From a virus, in IMG/VR virus record IMGVR_UViG_3300005329_000029, positions 1-24,145 of that record: a stretch of DNA of 24,145 bases. One strand, given 5' to 3'. Shown one piece after another: positions 1 through 7,459 of this stretch (the first letter of the stretch is position 1; the number at the start of each line of letters is the position of its first letter). A program made the translations under genes and the position numbers. Under the pieces are notes generated by a model. That model had not been told where the DNA came from and searched no databases. It was given only the letters and a program-made list of their open reading frames with translations.

Positions 1-1
1 G

Positions 2-199
2 ACTTGGGGAGCCACAATGGGAGACTCGAATTACAAAGTGCAATGCAGCGTACAGGATTCAACTACAGCGGCAGGAACGCAGGGACTTACATTTGAGCGC
101 ATCAAAACATTATCGGCAACTCAGGTAGGTGCTGTCATAAATAATCCCACAGCAGGAGCACTTACCGGAACGGTGTTCTGTACAGGTACACACCCATAA
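2..199 (+). CDS. Tail-appendage protein, C-terminal fragment (5' end outside window)
   Basis: The reading frame is open to the left edge, so this is probably the last ~65 residues of a longer gene; an ATG at 17 with GGGGAG upstream is the alternative start of a 60-residue protein. The visible part (TW, then DSNYKVQC, ending VFCTGTHP) matches in pattern the C-terminal half of the gene at 6995-7459 (TVTW, DANYTVVC, ending LDCIGVHD), including a paired cysteine near each end. I infer a shared beta-sandwich domain of the phage fibre or appendage kind. The stop TAA is followed two bases later by a copy of the junction palindrome. Function is inferred from that paralogy and the neighbouring baseplate genes only. 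Confidence 0.6.
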   Translation, partial: TWGATMGDSNYKVQCSVQDSTTAAGTQGLTFERIKTLSATQVGAVINNPTAGALTGTVFCTGTHP

Positions 200-201
200 A
201 A

Positions 202-217
202 AGTCTTACTGTCATAC
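202..217 (+). repeat. Junction palindrome copy 1 (GTCATAC variant)
   Basis: AGTCTTACTGTCATAC, two bases after the stop of the preceding gene. The left arm is intact; the right arm is GTCATAC instead of GTAAGAC, the same variant as the copies at 1519 and 12529. Confidence 0.85.
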
Positions 218-285
218 AAAATATTATTGATAACTGTGATAATGTAACAAGCGTCTGGATTTAAGCTTTCGGAAAACCTTAAGCA

Positions 286-360
286 ATGAATACTCCATCT
301 ATTCCGTATCGGTCTTTCCTAGGTCAATTCCAGCGCAAAGCAGGGCATTGTGGGAACTAA
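286..360 (+). CDS. Possible small ORF, 24 residues
   Basis: ATG at 286 opens a 24-codon frame (begins MNTPSIPYRS, ends HCGN) whose stop overlaps the GTG start of the baseplate hub gene. No good Shine-Dalgarno precedes it (GGAAAA at 271 is a poor match). It may be a leader peptide coupling translation into the hub gene, or chance. Apart from palindrome copy 1 I see nothing else firm in the 150 bases between the two neighbouring genes. Confidence 0.2.
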   Translation: MNTPSIPYRSFLGQFQRKAGHCGN

Positions 361-1360
361 TAGCAATGCATTATTTGGACGCTCTGCCAAGCTAATCGTG
401 TCCAATGAGCAAGCTATAACCGATCAAGGTAGCGGAGTAGTAACGCAGCCAACGGGCAAGGGTGTAGACCTATCGCAATTACGCTTTACGTTTGAAATCA
501 AGAATGGAGATTTTGAGACTCCGAACACGGCGGTAATCCGCGTTTACAACTTGAACCAAAACACGCGCAAGGAAATCATCAATGAATTTGATACGGTAAC
601 GCTTCAGGCCGGATACCAAAGCAATATAGGAATAATATTTCGGGGAACCATTAAGCAGTTTGTGGCAGGTAAAGATAGGAACGTAGATAGCTTTTTAGAG
701 ATTAGGGCAGCGGATGGCGACCCCGCATATAACTTTGGATTGTTTGGGAATGGAGCAGGAGTAACGCTGAATGCTCCGTGGAATTCATCCCAACTACTCG
801 ATAAGGTAAGCGAAGCGTTTAATCTTCCATTGGATAATAACGCGAAGGATGTAATCGCCAGAAGCGGAGGAGTGAATGTCGCGCAGGTTAGAGGAAAAAC
901 AAGTTTTGGACTGGCAAGAGCAGCAGCAAGTAATCTGGCGGCAACTGCAAGCGCAAGATTTTCAATTCAAAATGGTGTAGTAACTTTCATTCCACTAACA
1001 GGATATTTGCCGGGGCAAGCGGTACAGATAAACAGTCTCACTGGAATGGTTGGAAATCCCAATACCACGGACAACGGAATTGAGGTAACATGCTTGCTCA
1101 ATCCATTGATTAAAATTGGTGGACAGATTCAGATAAACGAAGGCGACATAACGGAAACGATCATTCGAGAGCGCGTAGGATTTGAGGCAATCGCGGGAAT
1201 CGCGCCATTTATTGCAGACGCTACGGAGAGAGGATTTTACAGAGTGCTGGTAGCGGAGCATTCAGGAGACACAAGAGGGCAGGACTGGTACACAAAGATT
1301 ACAGCATTAAGCCTCGATCCATCGGCCAGCCCCAAAAATGCAGTGAAAGCGTATGGGTGA
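350..1360 (+). CDS. Baseplate hub-like structural protein
   Basis: A 336-residue protein starting at GTG 350 (GGG five bases upstream; no ATG fits the conserved N-terminus). Residues ~30-130 carry the pattern of phage baseplate hub proteins: DLSQLRFTFEIK, then TPNTAVIRVYNLN, then LQAGYQSNIGIIFRGTIKQ, then FLEIRAADGD. This is the first-domain motif of a widespread hub family in myophage-like tails that sits just before the Gp138-type spike gene, as here. It would sit at the centre of the baseplate and hold the spike. The stop TGA at 1358 is overlapped by the next small gene (ATG 1353), suggesting translational coupling. The family assignment is from recognition of the motif, not a search. Confidence 0.75.
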   Translation: MGTNSNALFGRSAKLIVSNEQAITDQGSGVVTQPTGKGVDLSQLRFTFEIKNGDFETPNTAVIRVYNLNQNTRKEIINEFDTVTLQAGYQSNIGIIFRGTIKQFVAGKDRNVDSFLEIRAADGDPAYNFGLFGNGAGVTLNAPWNSSQLLDKVSEAFNLPLDNNAKDVIARSGGVNVAQVRGKTSFGLARAAASNLAATASARFSIQNGVVTFIPLTGYLPGQAVQINSLTGMVGNPNTTDNGIEVTCLLNPLIKIGGQIQINEGDITETIIRERVGFEAIAGIAPFIADATERGFYRVLVAEHSGDTRGQDWYTKITALSLDPSASPKNAVKAYG

Positions 1361-1520
1361 AATTTTGAATCAACAAGAAATAGATTCTCTAGTCGAGGCG
1401 GCAATATATGTATTCAGTCATGCCCCACTGTCGTGTTTTGTTCCTGAGATGATTGGATGGAAAATAAAGGCCAATGTAATTTGGGTGTTTACCGAAAGAG
1501 ATTACAGGGCAGATAATTAG
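1353..1520 (+). CDS. 55-residue protein with FliM-like N-terminus
   Basis: ATG 1353 overlaps the end of the hub gene and the stop TAG (1518-1520) forms the start of a junction palindrome. The N-terminus MGEILNQQEIDSLV closely resembles the start of the flagellar switch protein FliM (typical pattern ILSQxEIDxLL), the segment that binds phosphorylated CheY. The remaining ~40 residues (hydrophobic AAIYVF, two Trp, basic GWKIKA) match nothing I recognise. No strong Shine-Dalgarno is visible, so translation is probably coupled to the hub gene. It could equally be a small baseplate chaperone; the resemblance covers only about 14 residues. Confidence 0.6.
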   Translation: MGEILNQQEIDSLVEAAIYVFSHAPLSCFVPEMIGWKIKANVIWVFTERDYRADN

Positions 1521-1534
1521 TCTTACCGTCATAC
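1519..1534 (+). repeat. Junction palindrome copy 2 (GTCATAC variant)
   Basis: AGTCTTACCGTCATAC. The stop TAG of the upstream small gene overlaps its first bases, and the ATG of the spike gene follows after AAA, so the palindrome occupies the place where a Shine-Dalgarno would be. Confidence 0.9.
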
Positions 1535-1537
1535 AAA

Positions 1538-2209
1538 ATGCTTCAATCTGAGCGCGTAAATAGTTTCTCTGAATCTCTAAGATTGGCCCTTAAAGGCCAA
1601 AGTCTAATCACATGGGTTGCACTTCCAGCCATCATTCAGTCGTTTGACCCCATTAAATGCACTTGTGTCGCGCAACCAGCAATTCAGGCTCTCGTAAGGC
1701 AGAGTGACGGAACGCAGCAATATGTGAATATACCTCTACTTGTGGATGTTCCAGTATGCTTCCCGAACGCTGGAATTTTCATACTGTCTTTTCCTGTAAT
1801 GAATGGCGATGAAGCACTGGTAATTTTCTCGGACAGATGCATAGATAATTGGTGGAACTCAGGGGGAATACAACCTCAAGTAACGAGTCAAGGCGTAGGA
1901 GAATTACGCTTCCATGATCTAAGCGACGGATTCGCTTTCATCGGGCCTTTCAGTAAGCCAAACGTTCCGGCAAACATCAGCACAAACACAGTTCAGCTAC
2001 GTACAAAAGATGGTGCAACGTATCTGGAAATTGATGGCTCTGGAAATTGCAATATCAAGGCCAACGTAAACATCACAGGAAACCTTGTAGTGAGCGGTAC
2101 GACTACAGGAACAGGCGACGGACAGTTTAACGGTATTCACGTTTCAGCGCATCATCATCCGGGTATCCAGCCGGGAGGCGGGAATACGGGGGAGCCGATT
2201 GATGGCTAA
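1538..2209 (+). CDS. Baseplate central spike, Gp138 N-terminal-like
   Basis: A 223-residue protein. Residues ~1-110 follow the Gp138 N-terminal (OB-fold) family: LALKGQSLITWVALPAIIQSF, QPAIQAL, then PLLVDVPVCFPNAG and the hallmark SDRCIDNWWNSGG, followed by RFHDLSDGFAFIGP. The C-terminal third is a Thr/Gly-rich repeat stretch leading to HVSAHHHPGI, like the histidine-rich, metal-binding tips of membrane-piercing tail spikes. It would form the trimeric needle at the baseplate centre. The start at 1538 has no Shine-Dalgarno, only the junction palindrome immediately upstream. The next gene overlaps its end by eight bases. Confidence 0.85.
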   Translation: MLQSERVNSFSESLRLALKGQSLITWVALPAIIQSFDPIKCTCVAQPAIQALVRQSDGTQQYVNIPLLVDVPVCFPNAGIFILSFPVMNGDEALVIFSDRCIDNWWNSGGIQPQVTSQGVGELRFHDLSDGFAFIGPFSKPNVPANISTNTVQLRTKDGATYLEIDGSGNCNIKANVNITGNLVVSGTTTGTGDGQFNGIHVSAHHHPGIQPGGGNTGEPIDG

Positions 2210-2429
2210 AAAAGTCTCACCGCAAGACTCGAAACCAACATTAAAAACTGTGGAAGTCCTTCCTTCGTGTGGCTGCACATGGAAACCAAATCCACATACT
2301 CACAATGGAAAGGCTACTGATGAATGGAATTGGGAAGCCACTCATGCAATTTGGGCCAAAGAAAAGCCAGTCGTTAGTAGAAAGTTTATTTACGCAAAAT
2401 ACAAATATGCTCATCTTGTTCCGAGATAG
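2202..2429 (+). CDS. Small hypothetical protein, 75 residues
   Basis: Start ATG 2202 is chosen because GGGGGAG lies eight bases upstream; it overlaps the end of the spike gene. The first residues MAKKVSPQDS are encoded largely by a junction palindrome whose TAA has become CAA (see 2213-2229). The rest contains SCGCTWKPNPHTH, a Cys/His-rich stretch that might bind a metal, and an acidic-aromatic EWNWEATHAIW. No family recognised. Its start shares the residues KVSPQDS with the ParB-like gene at 23769, for the same reason. Confidence 0.7.
   Translation: MAKKVSPQDSKPTLKTVEVLPSCGCTWKPNPHTHNGKATDEWNWEATHAIWAKEKPVVSRKFIYAKYKYAHLVPR
2213..2229 (+). repeat. Junction palindrome copy 3, inside a coding start
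   Basis: AGTCTCACCGCAAGACT, three bases after the stop of the spike gene but within codons 4-10 of the next gene, encoding KVSPQDS. Position 11 is C instead of the consensus T, so the in-frame codon is CAA rather than TAA. Identical to copy 16 at 23783. Confidence 0.95.
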
Positions 2430-2471
2430 GGTGTACAATTAAATCTACAATCCGGATAACAAGGGAACCGT

Positions 2472-2520
2472 AATGGACTCATAGCAAAACAAAGCGTGAG
2501 TCCATTTCATTGTTTGCTAT
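2472..2520 (+). promoter_or_regulatory. Interleaved inverted repeats before the gp25-like gene
   Basis: Two inverted repeats overlap in alternating order. Arms AATGGACTCA (2472-2481) and TGAGTCCATT (2497-2506) are perfectly complementary over 10 bases. Arms ATAGCAAAACAA (2481-2492) and TTGTTTGCTAT (2510-2520) are complementary with one extra A. They cannot both form fully, so as RNA they would be alternatives; as DNA they lie just upstream of and into a strong -10 element and could be operators. Outside these, I see nothing in the 100 bases after 2429. Confidence 0.6.
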
Positions 2521-2523
2521 AAT
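2515..2523 (+). promoter_or_regulatory. Extended -10 promoter TGCTATAAT
   Basis: TGCTATAAT is a perfect extended -10 box with no recognisable -35. Six bases (CTCGCC) separate it from the ATG at 2530, so the expected transcription start coincides with the start codon. The gene has no Shine-Dalgarno, which fits a leaderless transcript. Confidence 0.55.
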
Positions 2524-2529
2524 CTCGCC

Positions 2530-2901
2530 ATGCGAGTGAGAGCGTTAACAGCAACGGGCGACTATAGCTATGGCCAAGGGTCAGCAAACTACCTAGTTGA
2601 TTCACGTGCTGCTGTAGCTCAAGAGGTAATGACCACGCTGCTGCTGTTTCAGGGCGAATGGTTTCTGGATACAACTGCTGGCGTTCCGTGGCTAACAAAA
2701 GTTACAGGAGTAAATACGATTACGCTGTACGATCAGGTAATCAAGGATGCAATATTAAACGTGCAAGGTGTGACGGCAATTGTAAACTACTCAAGCACAC
2801 TGAATCGGGCTACAAGGGCATTATCGGTATCAGCTACGATTGATACGCAGTTTGGAATTACTCAAGTACAGGTATTTTTGCCAACTACGAGCATTCAATG
2901 A
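2530..2901 (+). CDS. Baseplate wedge protein, gp25/GPW-like
   Basis: A 123-residue protein starting MRVRALTATGDYSYGQGSANYLVDSRAAVAQEVMT, with QGEWFLDTTAGVPW around residue 40-53 and Y-D-QVIKDAILNVQGV following. These are the hallmarks of the short gp25-like baseplate proteins found before gpJ in contractile-tailed phages; the length is typical. It builds the wedge that connects hub to sheath. No Shine-Dalgarno is seen and an extended -10 lies six bases upstream (see 2515). Its stop overlaps the start of the next gene (ATGA at 2898). Confidence 0.85.
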   Translation: MRVRALTATGDYSYGQGSANYLVDSRAAVAQEVMTTLLLFQGEWFLDTTAGVPWLTKVTGVNTITLYDQVIKDAILNVQGVTAIVNYSSTLNRATRALSVSATIDTQFGITQVQVFLPTTSIQ

Positions 2902-4085
2902 GCGGAGTTCTAGCTACCTACGCCTGTACTATCAATCCAAATGGAATAACTTCGCCATCCTATAACGACATCCTGCAAAGCATGATTGCGCAAAAGCAGT
3001 CAATCTTTGGTTCTGACATTTCATTGCAGCCGGGAGATCAGGACTATCAAGACTTAGCAATTAGAGCCTTGGCAATTTTCGATTCCAACCAAGCCACGAT
3101 TGCAGCCTATAACAGTTTCATGCCGACATTCGCGCAGGGCGTGAGCTTGAGTGTGCTGGTAAAAATCAATGGCTTACAACGGTTGATATCTGGCCCAAGT
3201 ACAGCAGTGCTTACCGTAGCAGGTGTAGTAGGAACGCAGATAATAAATGGAGTGGCGCAGGATATTAATGGAAACCTATGGAACCTGCCCGTTCTTGTAA
3301 TCATCCCGTTAAGTGGAAGCATAAATGTAACTGCATCTTGTCAAACGTTTGGGGCAATCGGGGCATCGGCCAATACAATAAATCAAATTTTCAATCCGCA
3401 ACTAGGCTGGCAATCGGTAAACAACGCGCTAGGAGCCGTTCAGGGCGCACCAGTTGAGACGGATGCAGCTTTACGTCAGAGGCAGACTATCAGCGTCTCA
3501 TTGCCAGCCCTAACGCCATTGCAGAGCATCTCAGCGGCCATTGCACAGGTGGCAGGGGTCACGGAGTCGATTGTTTACGAAAATCCCACAAATGGAGTTG
3601 ACACCAATGGATTACCGCCTCATTCAATTTCTGCCGTAGTAGCAGGAGGAGCGGCAACCGATATTGCTGCCGTGATTGAAAAAACAAAGTCTTTAGGTAC
3701 AGGGACATTTGGCAGTACAAGCGTAATAGTGATTGATCCTGTAGGCTTGCCGATAACGATTAACTATTACGTTCTGGTACAGGCTCCAATTTTTGTATCG
3801 CTTACTATCAAAACACTGACTGGTTATGTTAGTTCTACTGCTACAGCAATTCAGAATGCGATAGTAAACTTCATAAACTCACTGAGCATCGGGCAAGCGG
3901 TAAGAATAAATTGGGTCAATGCAGCAGCCCAGATGATTAGCAATCCGGCATTAGGTGAGACATTTGAAGTAATTGCCCTGACTCAGGGATTTTCAGCTTT
4001 GCCAACTGGTACGACAGATTTAATTATTCCATTCAATCAAGAAGCGATTTGTGTAGCAGGAAACATATTGCTTACTGTAACCTAG
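2898..4085 (+). CDS. Baseplate J-like protein
   Basis: A 395-residue protein of the baseplate J / Mu gp47 family. The N-terminal region has the family pattern of a helix with QSMIAQKQSIFGSDISLQPGDQDYQDLAIRAL, then FMPTFAQGVSLSVLVKINGLQR, a beta-domain (VVGTQIINGVAQDINGNLW), and ETDAALRQRQTISVSLPALTPLQSI in the middle, where J proteins carry the ETDEELRxR motif. It forms the wedge ring around the hub together with the gp25-like protein encoded immediately upstream (ATGA overlap). The gene ends with TAG followed by AAA and a junction palindrome. Confidence 0.9.
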   Translation: MSGVLATYACTINPNGITSPSYNDILQSMIAQKQSIFGSDISLQPGDQDYQDLAIRALAIFDSNQATIAAYNSFMPTFAQGVSLSVLVKINGLQRLISGPSTAVLTVAGVVGTQIINGVAQDINGNLWNLPVLVIIPLSGSINVTASCQTFGAIGASANTINQIFNPQLGWQSVNNALGAVQGAPVETDAALRQRQTISVSLPALTPLQSISAAIAQVAGVTESIVYENPTNGVDTNGLPPHSISAVVAGGAATDIAAVIEKTKSLGTGTFGSTSVIVIDPVGLPITINYYVLVQAPIFVSLTIKTLTGYVSSTATAIQNAIVNFINSLSIGQAVRINWVNAAAQMISNPALGETFEVIALTQGFSALPTGTTDLIIPFNQEAICVAGNILLTVT

Positions 4086-4088
4086 AAA

Positions 4089-4104
4089 AGTCTCACCGTA
4101 AGAC
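4089..4104 (+). repeat. Junction palindrome copy 4
   Basis: AGTCTCACCGTAAGAC, three bases after the baseplate J stop. The next gene has its own Shine-Dalgarno (AAGAGGA) between the palindrome and ATG 4123. Confidence 0.95.
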
Positions 4105-4122
4105 AAAAAGAGGAAAATAAAA

Positions 4123-4785
4123 ATGAACTACGGATTGAATCCAGAATCAAACATGGCCGCATCTCTAACCGCGAATGCGGGACTAAAACTCAATTCGTCG
4201 TTCAATAACATTTATCGCTTTGAATGTCTGAGACGGCCAGAGGGATGCTCTTGTATTGGATGCCAGAACTATAGCCATGTCGATCCGGACTCAATTTCAG
4301 AAGTGGCGTATTCCGCATTGACAAGGTGCGAGAAATCCTATGCGGCATGGGTTGAAGAAGTCCACAACATAGTTACGACCGAAGGAAAGAACGATCATCT
4401 TACGCAATACTTCAAAGGCTCTGCTTATACGGCGTCGTTCTTTATTGGCTTGGTAAACAATGCCGGATTTACAACTTATTCAGCGGGTGACACGGCAGCA
4501 CAAATAGGCGGCACGAATGGATGGGCCGAAGCCACTCCATATTCCAACTCTACTCGCGTAGCTTGGGTTGGTGGCACGGCATCAGGTGGAACGATTGATA
4601 ATAGTGGCTCAGTAGCGGTGTTTAATATAAATTTGACCCTAACCGTTAGAGGTGGATTCTTAGCCACCAGCAGCACTAAAAATGGAACTACTGGAAAGCT
4701 ATATGGAGCAGTTGATTTCTCTGCTGCCCGTTCCGTAGTGAGTGGAGATACTCTACAGGTAACCGCATCGCTATCCTTGGTATAA
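4123..4785 (+). CDS. Fibre-like virion structural protein
   Basis: A 220-residue protein with AAGAGGA before its ATG. Residues ~85-220 follow a common phage structural domain: VTTEGKNDHLTQYFKGSAYTASFFIGLV, GFTTYSAGDTAAQ, NGWAEATPYSNSTRVAWVGG, TIDNSGSVAVFNIN, GGFLATSSTKNGTTGKLYG, and DFSAARSVVSGDTLQVTASL. This domain is frequent beside baseplate and fibre genes and has a beta-rich, probably trimer-forming fold. The first ~60 residues are different, with four cysteines (C34, C42, C44, C47) in a C-x7-C-x-C-x2-C cluster that could bind zinc or be disulphide-linked. Its exact place in the virion is unknown. Confidence 0.7.
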   Translation: MNYGLNPESNMAASLTANAGLKLNSSFNNIYRFECLRRPEGCSCIGCQNYSHVDPDSISEVAYSALTRCEKSYAAWVEEVHNIVTTEGKNDHLTQYFKGSAYTASFFIGLVNNAGFTTYSAGDTAAQIGGTNGWAEATPYSNSTRVAWVGGTASGGTIDNSGSVAVFNINLTLTVRGGFLATSSTKNGTTGKLYGAVDFSAARSVVSGDTLQVTASLSLV

Positions 4786-4817
4786 AAACCTAAAGGGCTT
4801 GAAAGGGAGATAACTAT

Positions 4818-6365
4818 TTGTCATCGTCAGGCCCATTATTCCCTTCTGCTGCTACCGGGAGTACCAATACCATAGGCGGTGGTACTTCTGCTGCATGGTC
4901 TAATCCAAATAATATATTTGCGAATGATGGAAACTACACTACTGTACTTCCGGGTACTGCGGTCACTCAGGACTTGCGCGGAGGATCATTCGGATTTTCA
5001 ATTCCCGCCACAGCGATAATTGATGGAATACTTCTGGAAGTAAATGCTCTTACTCCTGCCACTACAAATGTTGAAGGATTTAGCTTTGTAGCCTTGGAAG
5101 GTGGAGGGGGAGCATCGGCCAATCGTGCGTCGGGTGCTACGTTAACTCCTTCTGCTACTACATTTAGCTTTGGTGGATCATCTGACAAATGGGGAACCAC
5201 TTGGACGCCAGCGCAGATTAACTCAGGTGGATTTGTGGCCAATGTCTCATTTCAAAGTACAGGCGGTGGGCCGGGAACAATTGAAGTTGATTTCTTCAGG
5301 GTAACAGTTTTCTATCACAACGTATTCAATAACACCATTGGATTTGTTGCTACAGCTTCGGTAAGCGAAACTCCGTCCAACAAAATGAATGCGACTACCG
5401 CATTCTCTGCTACTACCGGACTATCTGAATTAGCCACCTTATTAGTTAATTCCACGATGTCATTCTCAAACACTACGGGGATGTCGGATATAGGAATAAA
5501 TATTCCCATTGCTCCTACTCTGGGATTTCCAGCCACTGCGGGAATGACATTGACGGCAGCTAACGTCATGTCTGCCCGATTGCCGCTTAGTTCTACTGCT
5601 GGAATGGCAGATACCGGAATAAATTCAGCTTCAAGAGGAATAGCGTTTAGTTCACAGGCGTATGTATTTATTAATGCCACGGTAGGCGGCAGACCATCTG
5701 CAAGCACGGATGACTACACAAGTTTAGTAACCAGTGAGCACAACAAGCGGCCAAACTTCATGGCCATGATTCAACAAGACGTACAGGCGTATGTCGATAA
5801 TATCAACCTGCTAAGAAACTTCAGCAACTTGTTCGACATAGATCAAGCTGTAGGACAGCAGCTAGACATGATTGGCGTCTGGGTAGGAATCAGCCGGAAT
5901 ATTGCTGTACCGCTAACGGGCGTTTACTTCGCATTCAATACAGCACTGGTAGGGTTTAATCAGGGAGCATGGCTAGGGATAGGCAATGCAACATCGGGAT
6001 TGACGGTACTTGGCGACTTAGATTATTTACTGCTGCTCAAGGCCAAAATCGCCGCTAACCATTGGGACGGAACCATACCGGGAGCCTACAAGATTTGGGG
6101 GATAGTATTCGCTAATCAACCCTTCACTCTGATGATTCAGGATGGGCAGGATATGACCATGGCGATTATCGTTGTAGGCACAATCAATACGGCGGTAACT
6201 TTGTCCCTGATAATCAATGGCTACATTACGTTACGACCAGCGGGAGTTTTGATTACCGGATACTATCAAAACACGGTGCCCAATTTTCCTGTATTCGGAT
6301 TCGGCCCTGAGAGTGCTACACTAGCAGGGTTTAATGATGGTGCATGGGTTAAAAAGATTGGATAG
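4818..6365 (+). CDS. Baseplate protein: DUF2612-like domain fused to adhesin-like N-terminus
   Basis: A 515-residue protein starting at TTG 4818 (AAAGGGAG eight bases upstream). Three parts are visible. Residues 1-165 look like a jelly-roll or carbohydrate-binding sandwich (SFGFSIPATAIIDGILLEV near residue 56-74, ending VDFFRVTVFYHN). Residues ~176-276 hold five imperfect tandem repeats of 20-21 residues, each with a core like FSxTxGMS. Residues ~288-515 follow the DUF2612 baseplate family, with HNKRPNF, NLFDIDQAVGQQLDMIGVWVGISR, YLLLLKAKIAANHWDGT and GFNDGAWVKKIG. The family is normally about half this size, so this appears to be a baseplate connector carrying its own surface-exposed adhesin. 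The stop TAG is part of a palindrome copy. Confidence 0.75.
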   Translation: MSSSGPLFPSAATGSTNTIGGGTSAAWSNPNNIFANDGNYTTVLPGTAVTQDLRGGSFGFSIPATAIIDGILLEVNALTPATTNVEGFSFVALEGGGGASANRASGATLTPSATTFSFGGSSDKWGTTWTPAQINSGGFVANVSFQSTGGGPGTIEVDFFRVTVFYHNVFNNTIGFVATASVSETPSNKMNATTAFSATTGLSELATLLVNSTMSFSNTTGMSDIGINIPIAPTLGFPATAGMTLTAANVMSARLPLSSTAGMADTGINSASRGIAFSSQAYVFINATVGGRPSASTDDYTSLVTSEHNKRPNFMAMIQQDVQAYVDNINLLRNFSNLFDIDQAVGQQLDMIGVWVGISRNIAVPLTGVYFAFNTALVGFNQGAWLGIGNATSGLTVLGDLDYLLLLKAKIAANHWDGTIPGAYKIWGIVFANQPFTLMIQDGQDMTMAIIVVGTINTAVTLSLIINGYITLRPAGVLITGYYQNTVPNFPVFGFGPESATLAGFNDGAWVKKIG

Positions 6366-6380
6366 TCTCACGGTAAGACT
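6364..6380 (+). repeat. Junction palindrome copy 5
   Basis: AGTCTCACGGTAAGACT; its AG is the end of the TAG stop of the preceding gene. A Shine-Dalgarno (TTGGAGA) follows before ATG 6399. Confidence 0.95.
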
Positions 6381-6398
6381 ATTTGGAGATAACCAGTA

Positions 6399-6986
6399 AT
6401 GGCTAATACGAATGATTTTATTTGGTTCGGTACGGGATCAGGGGCAAACGTAGATACACAAGCAGTTTACGCTGCTGCCCTAGCCGCGCTAGGTTATCCA
6501 TCGGTAGGCTTCAACACAGGAACGGCATTTGCCAATCAGTTGAACAAAGTCTGGCGACAGGGTACGGCAGCATCGAAGGTTCTAGGTGACCTAGCCAATC
6601 AATATGGATTCGATTGGCTGGACAATGGCAATGCGGCAACGCTTCTGGCCAATCTGATTTCAGCAATCAAGGCTGTATCTGGACAGTTGTCGCAGGTAGT
6701 AGCATTCTCCGCGACTCCGGTATTCGATTGTTCCAAGGGGCAAAAGTTTGAAATTACTCTTACCGGAAACGTAACCAGTTCCACGATTACAAACGTATTG
6801 CCGGGAATGAGTCTGGTATTCACGATTAAGCAGGATGGAACTGGCAGCAGGACGTTTTCACCACCTGCCGGAGTCCCGCTGGATACGATTGATCCAACGG
6901 CGAACTCTGCCAGTGTCCAGACATTTGAAGTTAGTTCGACAAGTGTAATCAGGTACTCAAGCCCGATGATGAGCAATCCGGCATAA
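6399..6986 (+). CDS. Tail fibre-like protein
   Basis: A 195-residue protein, start supported by GGAG 12 bases upstream. Residues ~35-75 (VGFNTGTAFANQLNKVWRQGTAASKVLGDLANQYG) resemble the N-terminal attachment region of short phage fibre or tail proteins, where the residues around QLNKVWRQ are conserved. The C-terminal ~90 residues (TPVFDCSKGQKFEITLTGNV, VFTIKQDGTGSRTFSPPAGV, TFEVSSTSVIRY) match a common fibre-tip beta-domain. It probably attaches to the baseplate and contacts the cell surface. It lies directly before a signal-peptide-bearing relative of fibre proteins. Confidence 0.7.
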   Translation: MANTNDFIWFGTGSGANVDTQAVYAAALAALGYPSVGFNTGTAFANQLNKVWRQGTAASKVLGDLANQYGFDWLDNGNAATLLANLISAIKAVSGQLSQVVAFSATPVFDCSKGQKFEITLTGNVTSSTITNVLPGMSLVFTIKQDGTGSRTFSPPAGVPLDTIDPTANSASVQTFEVSSTSVIRYSSPMMSNPA

Positions 6987-6994
6987 GGATAAAA

Positions 6995-7459
6995 ATGAAA
7001 ACGGCATTCAAGGTATTATTTTTTCTTTTCGTTACTGTAATGGCGATGTATGGATTCGCCAAGTTTACAGGTGCGAACATCGTCAATTCGACAATCAATA
7101 GCACAGCCATTGGGGGAACGACTCCAAGCACTGCCATTTTTACAACCGTTGCGGCCAATACAAGTACACAGATGAATGGAAGCGTCTTGGCATCGGGGAC
7201 GGCATTTAAACATATAAGGACTACATCATGCACTACGGCGGCATCTCTCAATAATGTGTGCTCTACAACAGTAACTTGGCAAACACCAGCATTTCCAGAT
7301 GCCAACTATACAGTTGTTTGCGTGAGCGAAAATTCTGCTGCTTTTGTTGCTGGAGTAGGCTCACATACTGCTACAAACTTTAATGTCAATATACAAAACG
7401 CCCCACCGTCAACTGTGGCTACTTCTGTAACGCTGGACTGTATTGGCGTACACGATTAA
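6995..7459 (+). CDS. Signal-anchored fibre-like protein
   Basis: A 154-residue protein with AAGGAT before ATG 6995. Residues 1-24 form a basic start and hydrophobic stretch (KVLFFLFVTVMAMYGFA) typical of a signal peptide or membrane anchor. Next comes INSTAIGGTTPSTAIFTTVAANT, the motif of phage fibre repeats (IGxTTPSTxxFTT), then a beta-domain with paired cysteines ending LDCIGVHD. The same C-terminal pattern is seen in the fragment at 2-199. A fibre domain with an export signal is unusual for a virion part. It could be displayed on the host membrane, for instance to block secondary adsorption, or the N-terminus could be a virion membrane anchor. The function is not established. Confidence 0.7.
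   Translation: MKTAFKVLFFLFVTVMAMYGFAKFTGANIVNSTINSTAIGGTTPSTAIFTTVAANTSTQMNGSVLASGTAFKHIRTTSCTTAASLNNVCSTTVTWQTPAFPDANYTVVCVSENSAAFVAGVGSHTATNFNVNIQNAPPSTVATSVTLDCIGVHD

Noticed and set aside
1033-1048. CAGTCTCACTGGAATG within the hub gene as a palindrome copy
   Set aside because: Matches AGTCTCAC by chance; the right arm is not related and it is inside a gene.
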